From an uncultured Clostridia bacterium (GTDB taxonomy: Bacteria; Bacillota; Clostridia; Christensenellales; CAG-314), in the NCBI GenBank assembly GCA_934203075.1, contig CAKPYT010000046.1:6071-70070 (forward strand): 64,000 nucleotides of DNA, in the 5' to 3' direction. Of this stretch, positions 42,834-52,787 are shown one piece after another (position 1 is the first letter of the stretch; each line of letters begins with the position of its first letter). The position numbers and the translations under genes are program-made. The notes under the pieces were generated by a model. That model did not search any database, was not told where the DNA came from, and worked only from the letters and a program-made list of their open reading frames with translations.

Positions 42834-43460
42834 ATGAAAACGAATTCTCGTAAAATTGCACTGACTGCCATCTTTTTTGCACTCATTGCCATATTGTCTT
42901 TTACGCCCCTCGGCTTTGTGCCGATTGTTCCGGGCGTCATCGATATGGCGTTTTTGTATTTAGTGGTAATCATCGTTGCGGCGCAGACGCAAGGGCTTTG
43001 GATCGGCGTGGCATGCAGCACTTTTTTCGGAGTCTGCAGCCTGATCAACGCCTACGTATACCCGACCAAACTGATGTCGATTTGCTTTCAGAATCCGCTC
43101 ATCAGCGTTTTGCCGCGTATCTGCATTGGGTTTACGACGTATTTTTCCTATCGGCTGTTCTGCAAGTGTTTCGCAAAGGCAAAAAGCCGCTTTTGGTCCA
43201 CAACGGCAGCCTCCGCTTTCAGCGCATTGGCGGGTGTCGTCACAAATACGGCGCTGGTACTCGGCGGTATTGCGTTGGGGTACGGCAATCTCTATCTGGA
43301 AAGCCAGGGGATGGACATGCTGACCTTTCTTGCTACGGTCGTGCTCGTCTTTAATTTCCCGATTGAATTAGTAACAAACTTCCTTCTGGTGCCGCCGGTT
43401 ACGCTGGCAGTACGAAAGATCAATCCGACAACGGAGCAGCAAAATGATTCTGGTAATTGA
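42834..43460 (+). CDS. ECF transporter S component, probably for pantothenate
   Basis: The 208-residue protein has about six membrane helices. The N-terminal RKIALTAIFFALIAIL and FVPIVPGVIDMAFLYLVV pattern is that of energy-coupling-factor substrate-binding subunits, which dock on a shared EcfAAT module. Genes for the module are not in the window. The overlap by 17 bases with coaX suggests pantothenate as substrate (PanT-like); this is inference from context. AACGGAGG lies 5 bases before the ATG. Confidence 0.85.
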   Translation: MKTNSRKIALTAIFFALIAILSFTPLGFVPIVPGVIDMAFLYLVVIIVAAQTQGLWIGVACSTFFGVCSLINAYVYPTKLMSICFQNPLISVLPRICIGFTTYFSYRLFCKCFAKAKSRFWSTTAASAFSALAGVVTNTALVLGGIALGYGNLYLESQGMDMLTFLATVVLVFNFPIELVTNFLLVPPVTLAVRKINPTTEQQNDSGN

Positions 43461-44217
43461 CATCGGCAACACGAACGTGAAAATGGGCGTGTTCAAAGGC
43501 AACGAACTGATTAAAAGCTGGCGTATGCATAGCGACGCACAGCGCACGGGCGACGAGTACGGCATTTCCTTAAAACAGGCGTTTCAGGAAGAGGGGATTC
43601 GTTCTGCGGACATCGAAGGCAGCATTTTGTCCAGTGTCATTCCGCAAATGAATTACACCATCGAGCATATGCTGAACTACTATACGGGTACAAAACCTCT
43701 TATGGTTTCGCCCGGAGTCAAAACCGGGTTAAATATCAAATATGATAACGCACGGGAGCTCGGTTCCGACCGTATCATCACAAGTGTAGCGGCCGTGAAA
43801 AAGTACGGAGCCCCCGTCATCGTGGTGGATTTCGGCACGGCAACCACGTTTAACGCCGTGAACGAACGCAAAGAGTTTTTAGGCGGGTGTATCGTCCCCG
43901 GGATTAAAACCGCGGTGGATGCGTTGACCGCAAAAGCGGCAAAACTGCCGCGAGTGGAGTTTCAAAAGCCCAAAACGGTGATTTGCCGCAGTACGATTGC
44001 AAACATCCAAAGCGGGTTAATCAACGGGACCATCGGCACGGTGAATTATATTTTACGGTTAATGAAAAGGGAAATGGGTTCGGAAAACGTAAAAGTCGTG
44101 GCCACGGGCGGTTTGGCAGAACTGGTGAAAGACGAAACGGATATCGACGTGGTGGATCGCACGCTTTCCCTGTACGGGCTGAAATATCTGTACGATCTGA
44201 ACACTCCGCAGGAATAA
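43444..44217 (+). CDS. coaX: Type III pantothenate kinase
   Basis: First step of CoA synthesis: pantothenate to 4'-phosphopantothenate. The ASKHA-fold protein of 257 residues has LVIDIGNTNVKMGVFKG (about 3-19), TGLNIKYDNARELGSDRI (about 93-110, catalytic Asp), VDFGTATTFNAV (about 127-138) and GGCIVPG. It overlaps the transporter gene, which is direct evidence for coupled uptake and phosphorylation. Confidence 0.96.
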   Translation: MILVIDIGNTNVKMGVFKGNELIKSWRMHSDAQRTGDEYGISLKQAFQEEGIRSADIEGSILSSVIPQMNYTIEHMLNYYTGTKPLMVSPGVKTGLNIKYDNARELGSDRIITSVAAVKKYGAPVIVVDFGTATTFNAVNERKEFLGGCIVPGIKTAVDALTAKAAKLPRVEFQKPKTVICRSTIANIQSGLINGTIGTVNYILRLMKREMGSENVKVVATGGLAELVKDETDIDVVDRTLSLYGLKYLYDLNTPQE

Positions 44218-44223
44218 AAAATC

Positions 44224-44251
44224 GCAACCCGTAGCCGCGGGTTGCTTTTTC
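44224..44251 (+). terminator. Rho-independent terminator after coaX
   Basis: A perfect 8-bp stem (44224-44231 with 44238-44245) and a 6-base loop are followed by TTTTTCTTT. Confidence 0.9.
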
Positions 44252-44301
44252 TTTGGGGCACTTTCCGGCGCGTACGGAAGGGGCATAATTCGGTAAAACG
44301 G

Positions 44302-44330
44302 TTGTGAACACTTCAGGGATGGGTTATAAT
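44302..44330 (+). promoter_or_regulatory. Sigma-A promoter placed directly before uvrB start
   Basis: TTGTGA (44302-44307), 17 bases, TATAAT (44325-44330). The predicted first transcribed base coincides with the uvrB ATG at 44337. Confidence 0.85.
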
Positions 44331-44336
44331 AAGAGA

Positions 44337-46292
44337 ATGGAAGAGAAAAAGTTTCATCTGGTATCGAAATATCAGCCGACGGGGGATCAGCCGGAGGCGA
44401 TCCGTCAGTTGACGGAAGGCTTACAAAACGGCCTGCGTACGCAGGTGCTGAAGGGCGTCACAGGCAGCGGTAAAACCTTTACCATGGCAAACGTAATTGC
44501 AAAAACCAATCGCCCGGCGTTGATTATTTCCCACAATAAAACGTTGGCGGCGCAGTTGTGTAACGAGTTCCGTGAGTTTTTCCCGGAAAATCGCGTAGAG
44601 TTTTTCGTTTCGTATTACGACTACTACATGCCGGAAAGTTACATTCCGCAGCGGGATTTGTATATCGAAAAAGAAATGAGCATCAACGACGAAATCGATA
44701 AACTGCGGCATTCCGCCACCTGTTCTCTTTTCGAAAGGAAAGATACGATCGTCGTGGCATCCGTCTCCTGCATTTACGGGTTGGGCGGCCCGGACGAGTA
44801 TTACAAAATGAGTGTTTCTTTGCGGCCGAATCAGCAGATATCGCTGAAAGAAGTCGTGCAGCGGCTCATCTCCATTCAGTATCAGCGCAGCGATCTGGAT
44901 TTCCGTCGCGGCACGTTTCGCCTGCACGGGGACGTTCTGGAAGTTTTCCCCGCAAGCAATTCGGAAGTAGCCGTCCGCATCGAGTTTTTCGGCGATGAAA
45001 TCGAGCGGATCAGCGAGGTGGAGGTCGTTTCCGGGCATAAAATCGCAACGCTGCTGCATACCATCATTTTCCCTGCGTCTCACTACGTTGTAGAGGGTAT
45101 CACCATGGAAAAGGCATTGCAAAACATCGGTCGGGATCTGGTGGGGGAAGTGCAGGCGTTGAAGGATGCCGGAAAAGCCCTGGAAGCACAGCGTTTGCAG
45201 CAGCGCGTCGGTTACGATATGGAAATGATGCGTGAAATGGGCTATTGCAACGGGATCGAGAATTATTCCCGCTATTTTGACGGGCGGGTGCCGGGACAGC
45301 CGCCGTATACGCTCCTCGATTATTTCCCGAAGGATTTTATTACGTTTGTGGATGAAAGTCACATGACGTTGCCGCAAATTCACGGGATGTATAACGGAGA
45401 TCGGGCGCGCAAAAAAAATCTGGTGGATTATGGCTTTCGGATGCAAAGCGCCTACGATAACCGTCCGCTGCGTTTTGAGGAATTCGATGCACGCATCGGC
45501 CAGATGATTTGCGTTTCCGCAACGCCTGCGGATTATGAGTTGTCTCAGGCCGGGCAAGTGGTGGAACAGGTGATTCGTCCTACCGGATTGCTCGATCCTC
45601 CCATCGAAGTGCGTCCCGTCGAAGGGCAGGTGGACGATCTCTTAAACGAAATTCACAAAACCGTAGCGAACCGCGGCCGCGTGCTGGTCACCACGCTGAC
45701 AAAGCGTATGGCGGAAATGCTTACGGATTACCTGACGGAGTGCGGGGTAAAATGCAGATATATGCACAGCGAAATCGAAACGATGGAGAGGATCGAAATC
45801 GTTTCGGGGCTGAAAAAGGGGGATTTCGACGTCTTAGTGGGAATCAACCTTTTGCGCGAAGGTCTGGATATTCCGGACGTTCAGTTGGTTGCGATTATCG
45901 ACGCAGACAAAGAAGGTTTTTTGCGCAGCGATTCCGCTTTGATTCAAACGGTGGGGCGTGCCGCGCGCAATGCGGACGGACACGTCGTGATGTATGCCGA
46001 TACGATGACGCGAAGCATGCAGCGTGCCATAGACGAAACGAATCGGCGCAGGGCCATTCAGCAGGCGTACAACGAAGAGCACGGAATCACCCCCACGACG
46101 ATTCGCCACAACGTGGAAAACACGCTGGAAATCACAAAGAAGGATACGGTTTCGAAGAAGGATCTTCCGAAAGAAATCGAGCGGTTAAAAGCGCAAATGA
46201 AGCGCGCCGCAAATGATCTGGACTTTGAAAAGGCAATCGAACTCCGGGAGCAGATCGCAAAACTGCAAAGAAAGTTGGGAAAAGGAAAATGA
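44337..46292 (+). CDS. uvrB: Excinuclease ABC subunit B
   Basis: The 651-residue damage-verification helicase of nucleotide excision repair. Motifs: [14 protein letters not shown] (about 12-25), Walker [11 protein letters not shown] (about 39-48), the beta-hairpin [15 protein letters not shown] (about 92-106), [10 protein letters not shown] (about 336-345), helicase motifs IV-VI and a UVR domain at the C-terminus. Family alignment puts the start at 44337. No ribosome site precedes it, and the -10 box ends only six bases upstream, so the message may be leaderless. Overlaps uvrA by four bases. Confidence 0.98.
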   Translation: MEEKKFHLVSKYQPTGDQPEAIRQLTEGLQNGLRTQVLKGVTGSGKTFTMANVIAKTNRPALIISHNKTLAAQLCNEFREFFPENRVEFFVSYYDYYMPESYIPQRDLYIEKEMSINDEIDKLRHSATCSLFERKDTIVVASVSCIYGLGGPDEYYKMSVSLRPNQQISLKEVVQRLISIQYQRSDLDFRRGTFRLHGDVLEVFPASNSEVAVRIEFFGDEIERISEVEVVSGHKIATLLHTIIFPASHYVVEGITMEKALQNIGRDLVGEVQALKDAGKALEAQRLQQRVGYDMEMMREMGYCNGIENYSRYFDGRVPGQPPYTLLDYFPKDFITFVDESHMTLPQIHGMYNGDRARKKNLVDYGFRMQSAYDNRPLRFEEFDARIGQMICVSATPADYELSQAGQVVEQVIRPTGLLDPPIEVRPVEGQVDDLLNEIHKTVANRGRVLVTTLTKRMAEMLTDYLTECGVKCRYMHSEIETMERIEIVSGLKKGDFDVLVGINLLREGLDIPDVQLVAIIDADKEGFLRSDSALIQTVGRAARNADGHVVMYADTMTRSMQRAIDETNRRRAIQQAYNEEHGITPTTIRHNVENTLEITKKDTVSKKDLPKEIERLKAQMKRAANDLDFEKAIELREQIAKLQRKLGKGK

Positions 46293-49144
46293 GAGACGAT
46301 ATTTACGTTAAAAATGCAAAACAAAACAATTTAAAGGGAATCGACGTTTCGATTCCGCGGGATAAACTGGTAGTCTTTACGGGGTTATCCGGCAGCGGGA
46401 AATCCAGCCTGGCGTTCGATACGATCTTTGCCGAAGGGCAAAGGAGATACGTCGAAAGTTTGTCTTCCTATGCACGTCAGTTTTTGGGGCAGATGGACAA
46501 GCCGGATGTCGAATCCATCGAGGGGTTGTCTCCCGCCATTTCCATCGATCAAAAAACAACTTCGTCCAACCCGCGTTCGACCGTCGGTACCGTAACGGAA
46601 ATTTACGATTATTTAAGGCTTCTGTTTGCCCGTGTCGGCACGCCGTATTGTTATCGATGCGGCAAAGAAATTACCAAACAAACGGTGGATCAGATTTGTG
46701 ACCGCGTGATGGCATTGGGGGAGGGGCGCCGGGTGCAGATCCTTGCGCCGGTGGTACGCGCCCGCAAGGGAGAGCATCAGAAGTTATTGGAACAACTTAC
46801 CAAAAGCGGATACGTCCGCGTGAAGGTGGACGGAGAGCCGCGCGAACTTGGCGAAGAAATCGTATTGGATAAAAAACTGAAACACTCCATCAGCGTCGTA
46901 GTGGATCGTCTCGTCATTCGCAAAGAATCCGAGCAGCGTCTGTTCGAAAGCGTGGAAGCGGCAATGCGTCTGGCAGAGGGGCTGGTTGTGGTGGATTGCG
47001 ACGGGGCAGAAACGCTCTATTCCGGTAAATTGACCTGCCCGGATTGCGGTGTTTCCATTGAGGAGTTGGAACCGCGCATGTTCAGTTTCAATAGTCCTTT
47101 CGGGGCTTGCCCTACCTGTAAAGGCATTGGCTACCAGCGGGAGATGGACGAGCATCTGTTGATTCCGGACCCGTCAAAATCTTTGGCGGAAGGGGCGGTA
47201 AAACTGATGGGCTTCAGTCTGGATAGCGGCAAAATGATGCGGATGTACTTTGCCGCATTGCACCGTCGCTACGGGTTGGATCTGAATTGCCCCGTGCAGG
47301 ATCTGCCGAAAGAGCATTACCGTTTGCTTCTTTACGGAAACAACGGGGAAGAAATCGAAATGCAGTATACTTCCGGCACGTTCCACGGCAGTTATACCAA
47401 AGCGTGGGAGGGGTTGATCCCCATGTTTTCGCGCAGGTATGCCGAGTCCACCAGCGACATGGTGCGTGCGGAATACGAAAAGTATACGATGTTGAAACCC
47501 TGCCCGACCTGCGGCGGAAAGAGGTTGAAGAAAGAAGTCCTTTCCGTAAGGATTGCGGGGAAAAACATCGACGATTTGTGTGAAATGCCGGTAGCAAAAT
47601 TGCTGCGTTTTTTCGAAACGCTGCAGTTGGATGCCACCAAAGCAAAAATTGCGGAATTGGTATTGAAAGAAATTTGCGCACGACTTCGTTTTTTAACAAA
47701 CGTCGGACTGGGCTACCTCACGTTGGCACGCAGTTCGGGCACGCTGTCGGGAGGGGAAGCACAGCGCATTCGTCTGGCAACGCAAATCGGCAGCGGGTTG
47801 ATGGGGGTTTTGTATATTCTGGACGAACCGAGCATCGGCCTGCATCAGCGGGATAACGATCGTTTAATCGAAACTCTGAAAAACCTTCGGGACCTCGGCA
47901 ACACGCTGATTGTCGTAGAGCACGACGAAGACACGATCCGTGCGGCAGATCATCTTGTGGATATCGGCCCCGGCGCCGGCATTCACGGGGGCTATCTGGT
48001 AGCGCAGGGCACGGTGGCAGATCTGGTAGCCTGCCCGGAATCCGTAACCGGGCAGTTCCTCAGCGGAAAGCGAGAAATCGTTACGCCGTCTGAGCGTCGC
48101 CCCGTAACCGAGCGGAAGTTAAAAGTTTGCGGAGCGCATCAGAATAACCTGAAGAATATCGACGTTTCGTTTCCCTTGGGGTTACTCACGGTAGTAACGG
48201 GCGTTTCCGGCAGCGGAAAATCCAGTTTGGTCAATGAAATTCTGCAGCCGTTTTTGGCAGAAAAATTAAATAAGGCGAACCACGTTCTGACGAAGGTAGA
48301 GAGAATCGAAGGATACGAGCAGTTGGATAAAATCATTTCCATCGATCAAAGCCCCATCGGGCGCACGCCACGGTCGAATCCGGCGACGTATACGGGGGTG
48401 TTCACTGCCATTCGGGAATTGTTTGCCTCCACGCCGGACGCAAAGGAACGCGGGTATAAGGCGGGCAGATTCAGTTTTAACGTCAGCGGCGGGCGTTGCG
48501 ACGCCTGCGACGGGGACGGAATTCTGCGCATCGGCATGAATTTTTTGCCGGACGTGTACGTACCGTGCGAGGTTTGTCACGGGCAGCGCTACAACCGCGA
48601 AACGCTGCAGGTAAAGTATAAGGGAAAAAACATTGCGGACGTATTGGATATGACGGTAGAAGAAGCATTGGAATTTTTCCGTAATATTCCGTCTATCCGC
48701 AATAAAATTCAGACGCTGTTCGACGTCGGCCTCGGGTACGTTAAACTGGGGCAATCCGCAACGGAGCTTTCCGGAGGGGAAGCGCAGCGCGTAAAATTGG
48801 CAACGGAACTTTCCAAGCGCAGCACGGGCAAAACGATTTACGTTCTGGACGAGCCGACCACCGGTTTGCACCCTGCGGATGTAGAAAAGCTGATTGCCAT
48901 TTTGCAGCGCCTGGTCGGCAGCGGGAATACGGTCATTGTCATCGAGCATAATCTGGACGTCATTCGCGTAGCGGATTATATCATAGATCTCGGCCCGGAA
49001 GGCGGGGACGAGGGGGGCACGGTCGTCGCGTGCGGCACTCCGGAGGAAATTGCGGCAAATCCGGCAAGTTACACCGGCAAGTATCTGGCAAAAGCCTTGG
49101 CGCAGCATCATCATAGCGCGCCGCAGGAGAAAAAGCACGGTTGA
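46289..49144 (+). CDS. uvrA: Excinuclease ABC subunit A
   Basis: UvrA (951 residues) dimerises and detects DNA lesions. Two ABC ATPase modules are present: Walker [15 protein letters not shown] (about 31-44) and [14 protein letters not shown] (about 638-651); signatures LSGGEAQRI and LSGGEAQRV. Zinc modules: Cys pairs around [15 protein letters not shown] (about 252-280) and [14 protein letters not shown] (about 736-766). It follows uvrB with an ATGA overlap. A new promoter for the liv operon starts about 95 bases later. Confidence 0.98.
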   Translation: MRDDIYVKNAKQNNLKGIDVSIPRDKLVVFTGLSGSGKSSLAFDTIFAEGQRRYVESLSSYARQFLGQMDKPDVESIEGLSPAISIDQKTTSSNPRSTVGTVTEIYDYLRLLFARVGTPYCYRCGKEITKQTVDQICDRVMALGEGRRVQILAPVVRARKGEHQKLLEQLTKSGYVRVKVDGEPRELGEEIVLDKKLKHSISVVVDRLVIRKESEQRLFESVEAAMRLAEGLVVVDCDGAETLYSGKLTCPDCGVSIEELEPRMFSFNSPFGACPTCKGIGYQREMDEHLLIPDPSKSLAEGAVKLMGFSLDSGKMMRMYFAALHRRYGLDLNCPVQDLPKEHYRLLLYGNNGEEIEMQYTSGTFHGSYTKAWEGLIPMFSRRYAESTSDMVRAEYEKYTMLKPCPTCGGKRLKKEVLSVRIAGKNIDDLCEMPVAKLLRFFETLQLDATKAKIAELVLKEICARLRFLTNVGLGYLTLARSSGTLSGGEAQRIRLATQIGSGLMGVLYILDEPSIGLHQRDNDRLIETLKNLRDLGNTLIVVEHDEDTIRAADHLVDIGPGAGIHGGYLVAQGTVADLVACPESVTGQFLSGKREIVTPSERRPVTERKLKVCGAHQNNLKNIDVSFPLGLLTVVTGVSGSGKSSLVNEILQPFLAEKLNKANHVLTKVERIEGYEQLDKIISIDQSPIGRTPRSNPATYTGVFTAIRELFASTPDAKERGYKAGRFSFNVSGGRCDACDGDGILRIGMNFLPDVYVPCEVCHGQRYNRETLQVKYKGKNIADVLDMTVEEALEFFRNIPSIRNKIQTLFDVGLGYVKLGQSATELSGGEAQRVKLATELSKRSTGKTIYVLDEPTTGLHPADVEKLIAILQRLVGSGNTVIVIEHNLDVIRVADYIIDLGPEGGDEGGTVVACGTPEEIAANPASYTGKYLAKALAQHHHSAPQEKKHG

Positions 49145-49237
49145 CGAACGTTTGTGCGCGGGGAACGGCAGCCTTTTGCTGCCGGAAAGCAAGCAACGAA
49201 AAATTTCGGAAATTTGCGAAAAACCACGAAAAATCGT

Positions 49238-49266
49238 TTGACAAAAAGAAAGTCTTTCGCTATGAT
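49238..49266 (+). promoter_or_regulatory. Sigma-A promoter of the liv leader
   Basis: TTGACA (49238-49243), 17 bases, TATGAT (49261-49266). Transcription should begin near 49273, giving a leader of about 235 bases before livJ. Confidence 0.9.
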
Positions 49267-49295
49267 TAGTGCATAATTTTACGGAGCGAACCGAT

Positions 49296-49394
49296 ATGAC
49301 GAAACAGCAACGTTTACAACAGAATCAGAACGTCGTCATTATTATGAAGGCCCTTCTAGTCGGAAGCGGCCTTGGTTTGCGTACAAATAATTGA
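49296..49394 (+). CDS. Leader peptide of the branched-chain amino acid transporter attenuator
   Basis: A 32-codon frame with a GGAG ribosome site 9 bases upstream. Codons 13-16 read Val-Val-Ile-Ile (GTC GTC ATT ATT, 49332-49343) and codons 20-22 Leu-Leu-Val (CTT CTA GTC, 49353-49361), with Leu again at codons 26 and 28. Branched-chain residues thus make up 10 of 32, concentrated in the second half. The stop (49392-49394) lies 30 bases before a terminator. This is the organisation of a ribosome-stalling attenuator peptide; no protein function is expected. Confidence 0.8.
   Translation: MTKQQRLQQNQNVVIIMKALLVGSGLGLRTNN
49347..49373 (+). promoter_or_regulatory. Attenuator 1:2 hairpin
   Basis: AAGGCCCTTC (49347-49356) pairs with GAAG-C-GGCCTT (49363-49373) as 10 bp with one bulged C and a 6-base loop. 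Its 5' arm overlaps and lies just beyond the Val-Val-Ile-Ile codons, where a stalled ribosome would cover it. Confidence 0.7.
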
Positions 49395-49433
49395 CGAAGT
49401 AAATTAGGTCAATCATTCGTATTCAAAGCAAGG
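49370..49433 (+). promoter_or_regulatory. Attenuator 2:3 antiterminator pairing
   Basis: CCTTGGTTTG (49370-49379) is complementary at 9 of 10 positions to CAAAGCAAGG (49424-49433), which is the 5' arm of the terminator. Formation of this pairing excludes the terminator. Confidence 0.7.
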
Positions 49434-49460
49434 TACACAAAGAACCTTGCTTTTCTTTTT
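49425..49460 (+). terminator. Attenuator 3:4 terminator upstream of livJ
   Basis: A perfect 10-bp stem (49425-49434 with 49444-49453) and a 9-base loop run into TTTTCTTTTT. It lies inside the leader, 48 bases before livJ. Confidence 0.92.
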
Positions 49461-49508
49461 GTTTATAAAGGCAAAGCAAAGCCTTTTCAATAAAACTAGG
49501 AGAGGATT

Positions 49509-50702
49509 ATGAAAACAACAGTCAAGTTCATGTGTGTTGCAATGGCAATGTTCGTGTGCTGCATGGCGTTCGCTGCCTGCGGCGGCAGCGGCTTTACCGT
49601 GCCGGATTTCTCGGCAAAGGAAAACATCAAAATCGGTGCAAGCGGACCGTTAACCGGCGACGCGGCAATGTACGGAACCGCAGTAAACAACTCTGCAAAA
49701 ATGGCAGTGAAAGAAATCAACGAAGCGGGCGGCGTCAACGGTGTAATGTTGTCTCTGGAAATGATGGACGACGTGCACGATGCCTCCAAAGTGTCCGTAG
49801 GATACGCAACGCTGAAAAGCCGCGGCATGCAAGTCAGCCTCGGTTGCGTTACAAGCGCACCGTGCCTGGCATGGAAAGCATTAGCCGTGCAGGATAGTTT
49901 GTTCTCGATCACGCCTTCCGCAACGAACGACAGCGTTCCGGTAGATGCTCCCAACATGTATCAGATGTGCTTTTCGGATTCCAACCAGGGTGCAAGCGCC
50001 GCCAGTTACGTCATGGCAAATTACGCAACGGCAAAGGTCGGGGTGTTCTACAAGTCGGACGACGCATACTCCAAGGGGATTTTCGATCAGTTCCAAAGTC
50101 ACTACGATGCAGAAAAGTGGAGCAGCGTAGTGGTAACTTCCTTTACCAGTGCCACCAGTACCGACTTCAGTTCTCAGATTCAGCAACTGCAGGCGTGCGA
50201 TTTCGTGTTTATGCCCATCTACTATCAACCGGCTTCTCTGTTCATGACGCAGGCGCAGTCTTCTTCCATGGCGTCGAATGTGGTATTCTTCGGTTGTGAC
50301 GGTTTCGACGGAATCGATGCCGTGCAAGGGTTCGATATCCAAAGCGTCAAACAGGAAGTTTCCTATCTGTCTCACTTCGACTCTTCCGCAACGACCGGCA
50401 AAACAGGGGAATTCATCAAAAACTACAAAGAAAACTTCGGGGAACAAACGCTCAGCCAGTTCGGGGCGTCGGCTTACGATTGCGTCTACGCAATTGCCAA
50501 AGCATTGAAAGCGGCAATGGATGCAGGCAAAACGGTCAACGGCAGCACCTCTATGGCAGAAATGAATCAGATTCTGCAAGAGCAGTTCCAAAGTGAAAGT
50601 TTCCGTTTCGACGGGGCAACGGGCAGCAACATCACGTGGAATGCGGACGGTACCGTTGTAAAAATGCCTGTCAAATACGTAGTGAAAGAAGCGTCGAAAT
50701 AA
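49509..50702 (+). CDS. livJ: Branched-chain amino acid ABC transporter, substrate-binding lipoprotein
   Basis: The 397-residue periplasmic-binding-protein-like receptor has a lipoprotein signal (hydrophobic residues 5-22, lipobox Phe-Ala-Ala-Cys at about 21-24). ENIKIGASGPLTGDAAMYG (about 38-56), GGVNGVMLSLEMMDDV (about 75-90) and the second-lobe start VGVFYKSDDAYSKG are LivJ/LivK type (type I fold). It delivers Leu/Ile/Val or related amino acids to LivHMGF. AGGAGAGG precedes the ATG. Gene symbols here follow the E. coli system. Confidence 0.94.
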   Translation: MKTTVKFMCVAMAMFVCCMAFAACGGSGFTVPDFSAKENIKIGASGPLTGDAAMYGTAVNNSAKMAVKEINEAGGVNGVMLSLEMMDDVHDASKVSVGYATLKSRGMQVSLGCVTSAPCLAWKALAVQDSLFSITPSATNDSVPVDAPNMYQMCFSDSNQGASAASYVMANYATAKVGVFYKSDDAYSKGIFDQFQSHYDAEKWSSVVVTSFTSATSTDFSSQIQQLQACDFVFMPIYYQPASLFMTQAQSSSMASNVVFFGCDGFDGIDAVQGFDIQSVKQEVSYLSHFDSSATTGKTGEFIKNYKENFGEQTLSQFGASAYDCVYAIAKALKAAMDAGKTVNGSTSMAEMNQILQEQFQSESFRFDGATGSNITWNADGTVVKMPVKYVVKEASK

Positions 50703-50721
50703 GACCTTTCCGGAGAAAGTC

Positions 50722-51594
50722 ATGTCAATTTTAACAACAATACTCAACGGCCTGAGCATCGGGGGCGTTTACGCCCTCATTGCTTTGGGCTATACCATGG
50801 TATACGGCATTGCAAAAATGCTGAATTTCGCCCACGGCGATATCATCATGGTAGGGGGCTACACCATCATGGTGGCCTTTAACATCACAAAATCATCCAT
50901 AGCGGCCACCTGTGTTGCCATTGTGCTATGCGTGGCAATGGGAATTGCCATTGAGTTTTTTGCGTATCGTCCGTTGCGCGGTGCTTCGCCTCTCGCGGTT
51001 TTAATTACCGCAATCGGCGTAAGTTATTTGTTGCAAAGCGTGGCGCAAATGGTTTTCGGCACGGCAACGTTAATGGTCTTGTTTCCGTCTTTGGGTATGG
51101 CGAATCTGTTCGGCATGCAAATCAGTTGGGCAACGCTGTTGACTTTGGGCGTTGCGGCGGTCATCATGGTAGCATTAACCCTGTTTGTAAATCATACCAA
51201 AACAGGCAGAGCCATGGTTGCCGTTTCGGAGGATCGCGAGGCGGCTCAGTTAATGGGCATCAGCGTAAACGGCATGATCGTCCTCACGTTCGCCATCGGC
51301 TCCGCCCTGGCGGCCGTGGCAGGCGCGTTTTACATTCTGAAAGCCCCGCAGGTTTACGTGACTATGGGCGCTATGCCGGGTATTAAAGCGTTTACGGCGG
51401 CCGTCATCGGCGGCATCGGGTCTATTCCCGGGGCAATGCTCGGGGGGCTGTTGCTCGGCATCATCGAAATGCTTTGCAGCGGCGTGCCGGCACTCGCTCC
51501 GTACACGGTGGCAATCGAGTTTGCGCTGCTCATCTTAATTCTGTTGGTAAAGCCGACGGGTTTATTGGGCAAGAAGAAGAGGGAGAAGGTGTAA
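50722..51594 (+). CDS. livH: Branched-chain amino acid ABC transporter permease
   Basis: A 290-residue membrane protein with about eight helices. NGLSIGGVYALIALGYTMVYG (starts about 8) and NFAHGDIIMVGGY (about 35-47) are the LivH hallmark, and GAMPGIKAFTAAVIGGIGSI (about 217-236) is the conserved late helix. It pairs with LivM to form the channel. Lies 19 bases after livJ and 1 base before livM. Confidence 0.96.
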   Translation: MSILTTILNGLSIGGVYALIALGYTMVYGIAKMLNFAHGDIIMVGGYTIMVAFNITKSSIAATCVAIVLCVAMGIAIEFFAYRPLRGASPLAVLITAIGVSYLLQSVAQMVFGTATLMVLFPSLGMANLFGMQISWATLLTLGVAAVIMVALTLFVNHTKTGRAMVAVSEDREAAQLMGISVNGMIVLTFAIGSALAAVAGAFYILKAPQVYVTMGAMPGIKAFTAAVIGGIGSIPGAMLGGLLLGIIEMLCSGVPALAPYTVAIEFALLILILLVKPTGLLGKKKREKV

Positions 51595-51595
51595 A

Positions 51596-52786
51596 ATGGA
51601 AAAACGAACCTATTTCAGTTACGTAAAAAACAGCTTCAAACTCAAAAACTTTATCAGTTATTTCGTCATTTTATTCGTCATGGGCGTTTGCGGCATTGTA
51701 ACGGCAACGGGCAACATGTCCATGCTGACGCAGCTGCTGTTCGAGCAAATCGGCTATAGCATTGTGTTGGCACTGTCCTTAGGGTTGGTCGTCGGATTTT
51801 TGGGAGAACTGTCCTTGGGGCATGCCGGGTTTATGTGCCTCGGTGCCTACCTCGGCGCCTATTTGCAAAAGGCGTTGCTGCCAGGGCTCACGGCGTCGTC
51901 TCCGTTTTTGTCGTTGGTGCTTGCCATGATCTTCGGCGGGTTGGTTGCGGCGATTTTCGGATTGATCATCGGCCTGCCGACTTTGCGCCTGAAGGGGGAT
52001 TATCTTGCCATCGTAACGCTGGCTTTCGGCGAAATCGTGCGGACGGTGTTCCAGAATTCCGAAACGTTCGGCGCCGCCATCGGCATGGATACCTATCGGT
52101 TTGACTATAAGTATCTGTTGTTTCTCTGCTTCGGCGTGGTGCTGATTACGCTTGCCGTAATACAAAACCTCATCAAAAGCAAGCACGGGCGTGCCATCAT
52201 GGCCATTCGGGATAACGAAATTGCCGCGCGCGCCATGGGGGTAAACGTCACGTTCTACAAACTTTCGGTGTTTGTGCTTTCCGCCTTTTTTGCGGGAGTC
52301 GCCGGGGTGCTGTACAGCAACGCGAATACACACATCACAAGCACGACGTTCGATTATAACTATTCCATCAATATTCTGGTGATGGTGGTACTGGGGGGGA
52401 TGGGCAGCATTAACGGCAGTATGATTGCCGCCGCCGTCATTACCTACCTCAACACAAAACTGGCCACCGTCTTTACGGGGGATCTTGCGGCGGTACGCAA
52501 TCTGATTTACGCATTGGTGCTGATTGTCATCGTAATTTACAACAATGCCCCGGCGTTGAAAGGCTTCCGCACGAAATACAACTTCCGCAAGTTGTGGGAT
52601 GCCGTACGAAAAAAACTGTTTGCAAAAAAACGAACGCCCCAATCCGAGGAGGCGCGTCAGGTGGATTTTCCTGCGGACTGGAGCGAAATCCCTACCAAAA
52701 TCGAGATGGACGCCATTCTTTCGACGGACTTGAAGACGGACCACACCTACACTCCGGATCAGCCGAAAAACAAAGGAGGTAAGTAA
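51596..52786 (+). CDS. livM: Branched-chain amino acid ABC transporter permease
   Basis: A 396-residue permease. SLGLVVGFLGELSLGHAGF (about 61-79), LPTLRLKGDYLAIVTLAFGE (about 126-145) and AIRDNEIAARAMGVNVTFYK (about 202-221) are typical LivM segments. The C-terminal 70 residues are a soluble, charged extension that is longer than in most LivM proteins. It ends with its own AAAGGAGG as ribosome site for livG. Confidence 0.95.
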   Translation: MEKRTYFSYVKNSFKLKNFISYFVILFVMGVCGIVTATGNMSMLTQLLFEQIGYSIVLALSLGLVVGFLGELSLGHAGFMCLGAYLGAYLQKALLPGLTASSPFLSLVLAMIFGGLVAAIFGLIIGLPTLRLKGDYLAIVTLAFGEIVRTVFQNSETFGAAIGMDTYRFDYKYLLFLCFGVVLITLAVIQNLIKSKHGRAIMAIRDNEIAARAMGVNVTFYKLSVFVLSAFFAGVAGVLYSNANTHITSTTFDYNYSINILVMVVLGGMGSINGSMIAAAVITYLNTKLATVFTGDLAAVRNLIYALVLIVIVIYNNAPALKGFRTKYNFRKLWDAVRKKLFAKKRTPQSEEARQVDFPADWSEIPTKIEMDAILSTDLKTDHTYTPDQPKNKGGK

Positions 52787-52787
52787 C

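Noticed and set aside
49145..49508. T-box riboswitch before the liv operon
   Set aside because: No T-box bulge sequence or specifier stem was found; a coding leader with branched-chain codons explains the terminator better.
51779..52744. 321-codon frame on the reverse strand opposite livM
   Set aside because: His/Arg/Gln-rich shadow of a membrane protein gene without any family signature.
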